Notes under the pieces: model-generated
Databases searched by the model: none
Seen by the model: the letters and a program-made list of their open reading frames with translations, nothing else
Told to the model about the DNA's origin: nothing
Shown here: positions 31,167 to 40,700 of the stretch, piece after piece
How the letters are laid out: the number at the start of each line of letters is the position of its first letter
How positions within the stretch are numbered: position 1 is the first letter of the stretch
Made by a program: the position numbers and the translations under genes
DNA from: Ambrosia x helenae
Taxonomy: Eukaryota > Streptophyta > Magnoliopsida > Asterales > Asteraceae
Length of the DNA: 64,000 nucleotides
Assembly: GCA_030844895.1 (NCBI GenBank)
Contig: CM061229.1
Location: 127,005,546 to 127,069,545 of the forward strand
Reading direction: 5' to 3'

Positions 31167-31496
31167 TGTTGGACCGTGATCATCATAAGCAGCGGATTAA
31201 CATTATCATAATCAGATTATCATCATGGAATCATCATCATCTTCGTATATTATGCAAGAACATCATGAAGAACATATGAATATTATTGATAGTGACGGTG
31301 GAGAGGATTGTATTCAGAAAATCGTATACAAATCCCACACACTCAAATGTTTACAATACATTCCTATATATATAGTATGGTTGTGGCGGTTATTATAACT
31401 AACTTTTAACCGCCATGTTAACTAATCCTATTACAAATGTTATTAAATATACAATAAAACATATTTATGAAAGTTTAGTTTACTAAATTTCCAATA
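31167..31496 (-). repeat. 5' LTR of the young non-autonomous element (330 bp)
   Basis: Identical to 29532-29861 except for about one base. Confidence 0.92.
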
Positions 31497-31501
31497 AGAA
31501 C

Positions 31502-32929
31502 AATGTGAAAGGTTGAGAACATATGTAACATCAGTAAGTAAAAACGGAAGTAGGGAATCGTTGAACAAAAAACTTGGTAAACCGCATAACCAGAAAGTAC
31601 ACCACAAGTTAGACATAGTTTTTAGGCGTTCTAGTAAGGGGATTCAAATTTTTAACATGAGTTTGACACTGGTAAAAAGTAAATATAAGTATCAAATGAC
31701 ACAGTTACCTAAAATTTCATAAACAGTCTTATCAAATAAGTTGGAAGTCAAAATAAAAAAGCAAGAAAAACAATTTTTAAATGATTGAGAAAACATGTAA
31801 CTTATCAAAAGAAGTATGGGAAATCAAGATAAAAATACTTGGTAAACTTGACATGTAAAAGAAATATTCTACAACGTTTTAAGTAAAAAAAACAATGTTT
31901 ATACAGCCTCATGTTTTGAGCAAATTATCAACCATGAGTTAATTAAACTATTTGTTTTAAATTAATACAAATTTTCTGCTACTAACATTAAAATGTATAG
32001 TTTGTAAAAAAGTATCATATCCCTAAAACAGATAAAAAGAATTCAAAAAAGAGTTTAGCAAACCCCTTCAGATATGGTTGGGAACTAAACCATACAGATA
32101 GAAGATTAACAGATTCAATTCACAAAACCATATAATTAAGAAAGTTAAAGCACATTTAAACCAACAAAACGTCAATAAGATAATAATCAAAATCCATAAT
32201 ATTAAAGATAAACAGAGAAACTGGTCGGCGTACCTGGTGTTTTTTGATGATTCTCGGCTACATATCAATGAATTAAAAACTCTAATTCCATTCTTGTTTT
32301 AATATGCAATTGAAAAAAAAACAGAGAGACGTTGGGTTACATTGAGGTCGCTGAAAACGCTAACTCAAAAACAAAAACCGAGCACTTCTTGTTCTTTTTT
32401 AAAAGAATGAGCTTTAAGAAAATTGAAACCTTTTTAGTTTTAGGGTATGTGAAAGCTGATATTCGGTTTAAAGTTTCACTCAAAGCAGCAGCTGCCGGAC
32501 TGAAGCAGGGATCATGGGTTTTCATCTTCAAAATTTTACTCAACTTCAAAGTAGCAGCTGCTTGACTTGATAAGTGATTTGGACCAAACTTTGAACCATC
32601 CATAAGATCTAAAGCTACTTATTTGTGAGTATTAATGTGCACAAAAATCACATTACCAAGAAAAAGATAAACTATACAATGAGAAAGTCAAAATACACAC
32701 AAAAGGAGTAGCAGCAAACAGACCAGTATCAAGAAAAAAGCATGCCCAAACAAAATACGTCGGATTGTCAAAATAAGAATAAAAAAATGGGAAATTCCTA
32801 TTAAGAAAGTCAAAATTAAAATTAAAAAAACCTGATAAATTGTGAATAAAGAAAATCTCATGTCACGGAGAAGAGGCTAATTAAAAAAATAACATAATTA
32901 AAATCAACAGAAATGGAGTTAGAGAAGAA
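31502..32929. other. AT-rich DNA leading into the tandem array
   Basis: 31502-31660 continues the repeat interrupted by the young LTR element (matches 38231-38362). The rest has AT-rich, A-run-rich sequence and a local repeat of CAGCAGCTGCC and TAGCAGCTGC near 32480-32560. No gene. Confidence 0.5.
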
Positions 32930-34684
32930 AGACCGACCATTAATCCAGTTGTTAATAAAGCAATCCATTCTACAATAAAACTACATACAACCGCTTAAGC
33001 GAAAAGTACATGCCTCAATTTGGAAGACATGTTGAAATGGTTTTTAGGTATAATAACAGGATTTCAAGCTCTCAAATACCATAGAAAACCGTTAAACCAC
33101 CCAACTATTACTCAGAAAGTAAAAATAAAATAGAGAAAATCATTCAGGTAAAACTACTAGAAAAGAACAATCGTTTGTAGTTTTGTACCATAAATCCATA
33201 ATCTATCCCATACACAAAAATACAAAATCAAATAAGTTTAGAAATCAAATTCATAAACAATAAAAACAGAGGAGCTGGTAGAAAAAAACACAAGTAACCT
33301 CACGATATATAAATGGTCAAATTTAAAGAAAGCAATACAATTGTAGTAGCAACAAGAAAACAAGCACCCTACATACACCCAGTCAACCTCAAACTACAAG
33401 TCACAAGACAAGTTGAAATATGTGTTCAAGTGTTCTTGTAAGGGGATTCCATGTTGCTGAAACTTGAATAATGGCTTGCCAAAAAACTAAAAAAGGGACT
33501 AAACATCACAAAACCTCAGTAAACTATATCTAATAAAAAACAAAACAAAACTGTAATCATTAGAAAAGGAGTAGCAAAAAAAAACCTTTAACAAGAAAGC
33601 AATTCATGCCACTGTGACAACCTATATGTACAAAACATGTTGAAATGTTCTAGTAACAGAAGTGCGAGTTATCAAATGAATTAAGCCTTGTAAGACACCA
33701 TGTAAAATTTGTCAATCCACACAACCATAAAAACTCAGTTAAACGCACAACTGAAAATCCCATAAGAAGAATAATGAAACAATAAAGGAAACAAAGTCAA
33801 AATCATTAGAAAAAAAAAAGATGAAAATCAATCGAAACAACTTCATGAAGAAAACAATTCATGCTACAATAACAGCCTATATACACCCAAACAACCGCAA
33901 AGTACAAGCTTCAAAGTACAAATCTAGTTGAAATGGGTTTTAAAGTGTTAAAGTAGTTCTCTTGCAAAAAGCCATTACAAAACTAGTGAATTGCAAGAGA
34001 AAGAAAGATGAAAATTAAAAGAAAAAAAAAGGTCAAAATCCATGGAAAACACAATACCAACAAAAACAAGTTCATCAAGAAAGCAATCCACACTACATCA
34101 GAAACCTACAAATACCCAAATCATCGGCGAAGTACAAGCCTCAAAGTACAAAACATGTTGAATTGGGTTTTTAGGTGTCCAAGTAATGGGATTGCAAGTT
34201 CTCGAATATAAAACTATCAAGCCATAAAATAATAAAAGATTACAGAAAGAACTTTATCAAGAAAGCAACTCATGTTGCAATAACATATGAACCAAATCAA
34301 CTGCAATGTACAAGCCTCAAAGTACAGAACATGTTGAAGTGAGTTTTTAGGTGTTTTAGTAACTAGATTCCAAGTTCTCAATGTGAGTTCACTCTTGCAA
34401 AACGTCATTAAAAAACTTTGTAAAATGTTAAAATGAAAATCTCATAAAAAAGAAAATAAAACATTAATAACAAAAAAAAGTCGAAAACATTAAGAAAAAA
34501 TAGAATCTCTGTGACATCCGTCACTTTTCTTTGTATTCTTAATAATTCTATGTACGAGACGTTACATTTTCATCATTTTCGAACGTAAAAAAAAAAATAT
34601 ATCCTATTACATATTCGGGCTTATTTAATCATCTATAAGTCTAAAACAACCCAAAACTCATCGTATAATTGCCAAAAAATAAAT

Positions 34685-34751
34685 GCTTGGGACGGGGTTC
34701 GAACCCGCGTCCCAAGCCGGTTCAATACATACTTCAAACCAACTGAGCTAC
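34685..34751 (-). other. tRNA-like module inside the solo LTR
   Basis: The minus strand has an A box TAGCTCAGTTGG and, 40 bp on, a B box GGGTTCGAACC in a GCGGG/CCCGT T-stem. The spacing is tRNA-like, but no acceptor stem pairs with the 5' end, so this is a tRNA-derived module and not a functional tRNA gene. Confidence 0.6.
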
Positions 34752-35383
34752 ATTAATAATCTGTTTAGAAACTCACAATGATAATTATATAACATAGTTG
34801 AAAATCAAACAGTTGACTACAAAAGTCAACTGTACGCGTTGATCATCATCATCATTAGACTTGACGCGTTAATTGGCTCTGATATGGAAAGGGATTGATG
34901 ATGTTGACTGAATCGCACCCTTTATGTCCTTAATTTCAGTCAAAACTTTCCAATTCTCGACCAATTACCCGCGTCATCGTCGTCATTGAGTCAAAACCTA
35001 CCAAATCCACAATCCGGCCCTCACACTATAAATTGGACATGCCTAGACAGTCCCAACTCGCCGAACATCTCTTACCCACCTCCAATTTCCGTTAACAGCT
35101 TGATATCGAAGCTTTATTGATCGCGTTGGACGTCTTTCTTTGACAAGCATTCATACCCGATTTCGAGTCTTTGTAAGTCCTTTCTTTTATGGGTTTTACT
35201 CATCGGCATTATACGATCAATAGCCCCAAAGATTTAGGGGCTATTGATCAATAATTGTGATGATTAGAAATTTAGGGCTCGATTGGATGAGAATTGGGGA
35301 AGAACACATGAAGCAGATAACGTATATATTTATTTTAGAACAGGAAATAAACAACCAACTGATCTAGATCAGTTTGTTTAACC

Positions 35384-35442
35384 ATGTTGTGTTAACACGC
35401 GGGCCGGTCACAGCCTTAGTTTCGAGCCCCGTATCAACCTTT
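35384..35442 (+). other. Weak tRNA-like module inside the solo LTR
   Basis: AGTTTCGAGCCCCGT near 35418-35432 resembles a T-arm/B box; the A-box side is poor. Confidence 0.3.
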
Positions 35443-35516
35443 TATTTTTCTAAAAACAAACTAATTAATCCAATAAACCTATATAATTAATTTAAATCCA
35501 ATATAATTCGTTCTCA

Positions 35517-35587
35517 GGGTGTGGCTCAGTTGGTGGCCACGCTTGTGATAAAACCCGAACCGGCCAGAGGCCCGGTTTCGACTCCCA
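35517..35587 (+). other. Second tRNA-like module inside the solo LTR
   Basis: GTGTGGCTCAGTTGGTGG carries a good A box (35522-35533). GGTTTCGACTCC (35573-35584) is a B box with one extra T. It faces the opposite way from the module at 34685. Confidence 0.5.
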
Positions 35588-38362
35588 TAACCAAAACATT
35601 TTTTTTACCTTCTTTATATATATATTTAACATATAAATCTTTTAAAATAGTTTTTAAATACTAAAAGTGGTTTTTAAATTCTACAAAAATTACTGTATGA
35701 TCTTCTATTGGTAAAGTTCATTTTACAATTTTTAGTTTTTCAAAAATAATTTATTTAATATATATTATTAATAATACAAGTTTATTCATTTATAATTATA
35801 AAATTCAATAAAAATATCTAAACGATTTTATTAAATCTCACAAAAATTATTCTAAACTTGTATATCCTTAAACATTTCAGAAATTAATTTTATTTCAGAA
35901 AAACCGTGCATTTTATATTTTTAATTAATTTTTGTTAGTTTTAAACATAAATAAATCATAATAAATTCATTTTTCAATATTTTTACACCAAAATTTTATA
36001 TTAATTATTTCTATTCATTTGGTGCAGAAATACAATTTTTAATTTAGAAATTCTTTAATTTTAATATTTTTGGATATTAAAGTTATGTTTAGACAATTTG
36101 AAATAAATAGATTATATATTCTATTTTCAAGAAAATAATTATATAAAAATTATTCTCACACTTAAAACTTTATATTGTGATCATCTTTAATTTAAAATTT
36201 ACAAAAAGACTTTTGTTTATTTATTTATCAAATCTCTCTTATTTATTAAACATTTTATTTATTAATCGAACGAATACCCATCCCCAATTCGAAACCCTAG
36301 AAAATACTTAGACTAGATAGACTTAGACTTATTTGTTATCATATACATAGGGTGATACTTGGCAACATTGGATTACACTTATTCACTTACACAAGACTTA
36401 CCACCTTGCTAAGGTGAGTATTACTTATCCCCTTTTTCGCTTTTACAACTTTTGGGGTGATTCATGCACAAGTATACAAAACTTTCATATTCATTTACAC
36501 ATACATTTTTATTCATTTACAATTCATATACGTGTCTTGATTATCTTTGTGCTTATGTTTGAACATGAACGTAGTTTACATACAAAATCATACATCTAGA
36601 CATAACTTATGTTATGGTGCTCTTTACATACAGACATAACTTATGTTATGGTGCTCTTTACATACAGACGTAACTTATGTTACGGTGCTCATTAGACATA
36701 ACTTATGTTATGGTGCTCTTTTAGACTCACACGTGTTGAGGTGCTCATTATCAATTTCATTGTACAAACTTTACATTTGATCTTTGTCTTGTTTGGTTAC
36801 TTGCGTGCTTACATAATGCCTTGGTGATGCTAGACACATGAATTGTACTACCTTTCAAACTTATACTATATGTACAAAGCTAAGTAGTACTCACCAACAT
36901 CATATGTTGACAAAATTATTTTCGTGCATGTTTCAGGATAAGCTGCTTGACGCTTCACATAGGACTTTGGACTTAGATTAAATCAATCAATTATCTTACT
37001 TTTGTTGTCTTGTATTTAATTTCACATGTTGTAAAACAATATTCAATAATCATATATTTACATTTTAGTACCATGAGCTTTTGAACAATCGTCACTACGT
37101 GGCACCTCGATGATTCCGCCATCGGTTGGGGTGTTACAATCTCAACAGAAACAACTTTCATCAAGAAGCAATCCACCCTACAAAAAAAACCTACATACAC
37201 TCATTCAACCGCAAAGTACAAGCCTCAAAGTACAAAACGTGTTAAAATGGGTTTTTAGGTGTTATGGTGATGGGATTACATGTTCTCGAATAGGAGTTGA
37301 GACTTGCAAAACGCCATATAAAACTATCAAAACATAAAATAGTAGAATAACATAAAGAACTATATCAAGAAAGCAACCCATGCTACAATAACAACATAAC
37401 TACACCAAAACAACGTCCGATGCAAAAGCCTCAAAGCACATGACATGTTGAAGTGGGTTTTTAAGTGTTCTAGTAACCAGATTACAAGTTCTCAATGTGA
37501 GTTCACATCATTAAAAAATTTTGGTAAAATGCTCAAATGAAAATCTCATAAAAACAAACATAAAACATTTATAACAAGATAAAAAGTCAAAATCACTAGA
37601 AAAAAACAAAAACAAAATCTCAACAAAAACAACTTTATCAAGAAAGCAATCCACACTACAACAAAAACCTACATACACCCATTCAACTGCAATGTACAAG
37701 CCTCAAGGTACAAAACATGTTGATATGGGCTTTTAGGTGTTCTAGTAACGGAATTGCAAATTCTCGAATGAGATGTCTCGCAAAACACTATATAAAATTG
37801 CCAAACCACAACTATGAAAACTTAACAAATGTTGCAACAAATGCAGATTTGAAATCTCACAAGAAAGATGAAACATTAAAAACAAAGTCTAAATCATTAA
37901 AAAATAAGAAAATCCACGCTATAATAATATCCTACGTACACCCGATCAACTGCAAAGTACAAGCCTCAAAGTACAAAACAAGTTGAAATGAGTCTTTAGG
38001 TGTTCTAGTAACGAGATTACATGTTCTCGAATATCAGTTGAGTCTTGCAAAACACCATATAAAAATTTCAAACCATAGAATTAATAAAAAAGCATTATTA
38101 TTAGAAAGTAAAAAAGAACAGACAAAATCGAGTAAGTAAAACAAGAAAAATGCCATACTACCAAAAATATCCCTTCACAAATATAGAAAATCAACTCAAT
38201 TTTGATGTCAATATCATAAACAATAAAAACAATGTAAAAGGTTGAACACATATGTAAAATCAATAAGCAAAAAGCCAAGAAAAACGAAAGTAGGGAATTC
38301 AAGAACAAATAACTCTTGTAAATCGTATAATCTGAAATAGGCCACAAGTTGACATGGTTTTT

Positions 38363-39246
38363 ATATTTTTTGGATGATCAAACATATTAAATTGAAAGCA
38401 AGTCAAATCGAATCACACCGATTCGTATAGTAAGATACTCCGAACCCCTGTTGTGGTTCGTCGAGAAAATAATTCTCTCTCTATTGAAAAAATATGGGTA
38501 TTTCAAAAAAAAATTGGCGGGAATATTGTTTTCTTCTTCTTTACCGAAACAGGGTATAACAAAAGGTTCGGTTGACTTTCGATATAATACGAATTTCTTG
38601 ATTAATACTTTCCAACATTCACGCCCCTAATCAAGAAATTTGTATTTAATTCTCTGTTCGCGTTCATCTTTGATTGCAGCCTCGCTCCTTCTTCGGTTGA
38701 GAAATTTCAATTTTTTTGACTTCGACTCTCCGGATGCTTTTGATCAGGATTGAAGCGGGTCAGCGCCGTCTTGGTCGATTGAAACTGATACGTTCATGCT
38801 GTGAAGGAATCTTGCCTTGATAATCATTAATCCGGTGTCCGATTTGAACGGCGGTTCAAACTTTCGGTCCTTAATCGATAATTATCCGATTCTACTTTCA
38901 TTTTCTTTAAAGAATTCTGATCGCCTTTGTAAACCATTCAGTATTTCATGTTCGGTTTCCTTTCTAATGTTCCGTGGATGATCCTCCTGATCATCGAACT
39001 TGCTGTGCCTTTTTTTCGCCCTCTGCGTAAGACAATTATGGAACCTACTTGCAATAACATGATCTATTTTTCTGATTCTGGTTTCAAACTTTCTGTTTCT
39101 GTGTTCTTCTTGCGTTTCTGCCCGAAAACGGGATCATTCTCCTGTGATCCTTTCATGCTCTGTTTTTCGGGTCTTTTTATTTGGCGATGACGATGAATTC
39201 TGGACTGCAATTGATTGATCCACGGTAACCATACGCTCTGATACCA
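38363..39246 (-). mobile_element. Interior of a minus-strand non-autonomous LTR element ending at a PBS
   Basis: The tandem-array repeat breaks off near 38362. GCTCTGATACCA at 39235-39246 is a minus-strand PBS directly left of the LTR at 39247-39478. A CCAACATTCACGCCCCTAAT junction near 38609-38628 looks like an LTR end plus polypurine tract (minus strand), but the supposed left LTR (38363-38613) does not match 39247-39478. No pol motif; the 80-codon plus frame at 38948-39190 has no family. Confidence 0.5.
39235..39246 (-). other. Primer-binding site (tRNA-iMet type)
   Basis: The minus strand reads TGGTATCAGAGC, directly beside the TG...CA LTR at 39247-39478. Confidence 0.88.
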
Positions 39247-39478
39247 TGTTGAGATTTAATAGAGAGAATTTACAGAAACATGTTATATTATAATTGAATC
39301 ATCCAAATACAAATGAAGGGGTATGGGGCTATTTATATGTGGTGAAGGGGTATGACACCCTTTAGTGAACCGACACAATGGTTCAAAATAACCACCATAA
39401 CCGCCACAACTATATATTATACAACAATAATACATTCTAAATAATCTAACTTAGGATAATCAAATATTATGTCCAACA
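39247..39478 (-). repeat. LTR (232 bp) with a PBS on one side and a polypurine tract on the other
   Basis: On the minus strand it reads TGTTGGACATAAT...AAATCTCAACA, a canonical TG...CA LTR. The left side has a PBS, so it is a 5' LTR for sequence to the left. The right side has TTCTCCCCCCTAATTTT, a polypurine tract on the minus strand, so it is a 3' LTR for sequence to the right. Confidence 0.75.
39330..39337 (-). promoter_or_regulatory. TATA box of the 232-bp LTR
   Basis: The minus strand reads TATAAATA within CATATAAATAGCC, in the middle of the LTR. Confidence 0.55.
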
Positions 39479-40700
39479 TTCTCCCCCCTAATTTTGATTT
39501 ATCCTTCCTTGCTCCATAGTAGGGTTGATCTCTTCTTCATGTATGCGAATGGAGTCTTTCTTGTTCTTTTGCTTTCTTCGTGCTTCATAGTAGCCATAAC
39601 TTTCTTCATCGTTGTTGTTGACATCTTATTTTATTAAATTTCACTTGCAATGTTGTCAACTGATGTTATTGCTTCTTTCCCAATTTCTTTCTTGCTTTAA
39701 CTTTGCTAAGTTCCTTGCTGCTTTGAAGCAAAGGTCTTCTTTCTTGATTTGTCATACTAGTCGAATTTGCCACGCAGGTCTAACTTGCCACAGAGGTCTG
39801 ATTTGCCACAAAGGTCTAACTTGCCACAGAGGTCTAACTTGCCACAAAGGTCTAATTTGCCACAAAGGTCTAACTTGCCACAAAGGTCTAACTTGCTTGA
39901 GTTTGATCAAATTATCCAATCTACTTGCTAATTGGACTTTGATATGATCAACTTGCTATTGGCCAACTTGCTAACCAATTTTCTTGCGTGCTCCCAACCA
40001 ACTTGCTAATCGGGGTTTTGTTCCTGACCTACTTGCTAATCAGGTTTTATGTGCTCCTGACCGACTTGCTAATCAGGTTCTTATGCACTAACTTGCTATA
40101 CTCAACGAATAGAATTCGGAGTTGACTTGCTAATCTCAACGAACAAATGTTCGGAGTCACTTGCTATACTCGACGATCCACGAATGGTCGGAGTTACTTG
40201 CCATATACTCAACGAGTCACGAAGTGTCTCGGAGTCACTTGCTATTTCTCAACGAACCGAAATGGGCTCGGAGTATCTTGCTATACGAATCGTTTATGTT
40301 TCGATTTTGACTTGCTATTGTGGAATTTTTTTTAACAATTTTGAATTTTCTTTTAACTTAAAAACTTAATAATTCCACAAAATAGTATGTTTGACTTAAA
40401 AAAAATCAAACGTTGGCTTTTTCTTTAAAAAAACTATTTCTGTTTGACTTATGAAAGTCAACTTCTTTCCCCCACAAACTTTCTGCAACAGGTTGCTTTC
40501 CTTTTTTTTTTCTTATACGCTTCTTTTGCTTTGGAAACAAGTTCAAGTTCTTGAATTGTTTTCCACAAAATATTTGATTTGATTTCTTTGATCAAATCAC
40601 TTTGAGTCTTTCTTGATGATCGAATACAATTCTAATAAAACCTTGATTTTCTTTAGTTTTTTTTTTTTTGAAATCTTAATCCACTGCTTGGTTTTGTAAC
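39479..40700 (-). mobile_element. 3' part of a second minus-strand LTR element interior
   Basis: It starts at the polypurine tract and continues as non-coding DNA with two kinds of short tandem repeats. It ends where the Tekay A LTR begins (40701), which may have inserted into it. No protein motif. Confidence 0.5.
39765..39897 (+). repeat. 18-bp minisatellite (TAACTTGCCACAAAGGTC)
   Basis: About seven tandem 18-bp units with small changes (CAAAGG/CAGAGG, AACTTG/GATTTG/AATTTG). From 39900 to 40320 it passes into a looser series of ACTTGCTA units with CTCAACGAA and CGGAGT companions. Confidence 0.9.

Larger units (their letters stand above)
29532..31496 (-). mobile_element. Young non-autonomous LTR retrotransposon (Copia-type PBS), 1.97 kb
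   Basis: Two 330-bp LTRs flank a 1.3-kb interior. The PBS (GGCTCTGATACCA on the plus strand, 31152-31164) sits beside the right LTR and a GGGGCAAG polypurine tract (minus strand) beside the left LTR, so the element runs on the minus strand. AGAAC flanks it on both sides (29527-29531 and 31497-31501). The LTRs differ at one base by eye (T/A in CGGATT[T/A]ACATT). No gag, protease, RT or integrase motif is present, so it would depend on a partner's proteins. Confidence 0.93.
34510..37138 (+). mobile_element. Solo LTR (2.63 kb) of a Gypsy-type family, TSD ATCTC
   Basis: It begins TGTGACATCCGTCAC and ends GGTTGGGGTGTTACA, the same ends as the LTR at 57968-60712. ATCTC flanks it exactly (34505-34509 and 37139-37143). 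No PBS or polypurine tract adjoins it, so the interior was probably lost by LTR-LTR recombination. The middle differs strongly from the 57968 LTR, so it is another subfamily. 36595-36750 holds a short tandem repeat of ACATAACTTATGTTATGGTGCTC. Confidence 0.9.
32930..38362 (+). repeat. Degenerate tandem array, units ~175-280 bp, interrupted by a solo LTR
   Basis: The anchor CCTCAAAGTACAAAACATG, followed by TTGAA.TGGGTTTTTAGGTG, TTCTAGTAACNNGATTNCAAG and TTCTCGAAT, recurs near 33009, 33400, 33630, 33911, 34137, 34312, 37221, 37428, 37698 and 37960. Between anchors, AAAATCTCATAAAAA, AAGTCAAAATCATTAGAAAA and TCAAGAAAGCAATCCACACTAC also recur in the same order. Spacing varies from about 175 to 280 bp. 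34510-37138 is the inserted solo LTR and does not belong to the array. No coding potential. Confidence 0.75.

Noticed and set aside
34685..34751. Functional tRNA gene
   Set aside because: Good A and B boxes, but no acceptor stem pairing and no terminator-proximal 3' end; treated as a tRNA-like module of an LTR.
38948..39190. 80-codon plus-strand frame rich in Phe and Cys
   Set aside because: It lies in the interior of a minus-strand LTR element and has no supporting motif.
39612..39947. 111-codon Cys/His-rich repeat protein
   Set aside because: The pattern results from the 18-bp minisatellite, whose period is a multiple of three.
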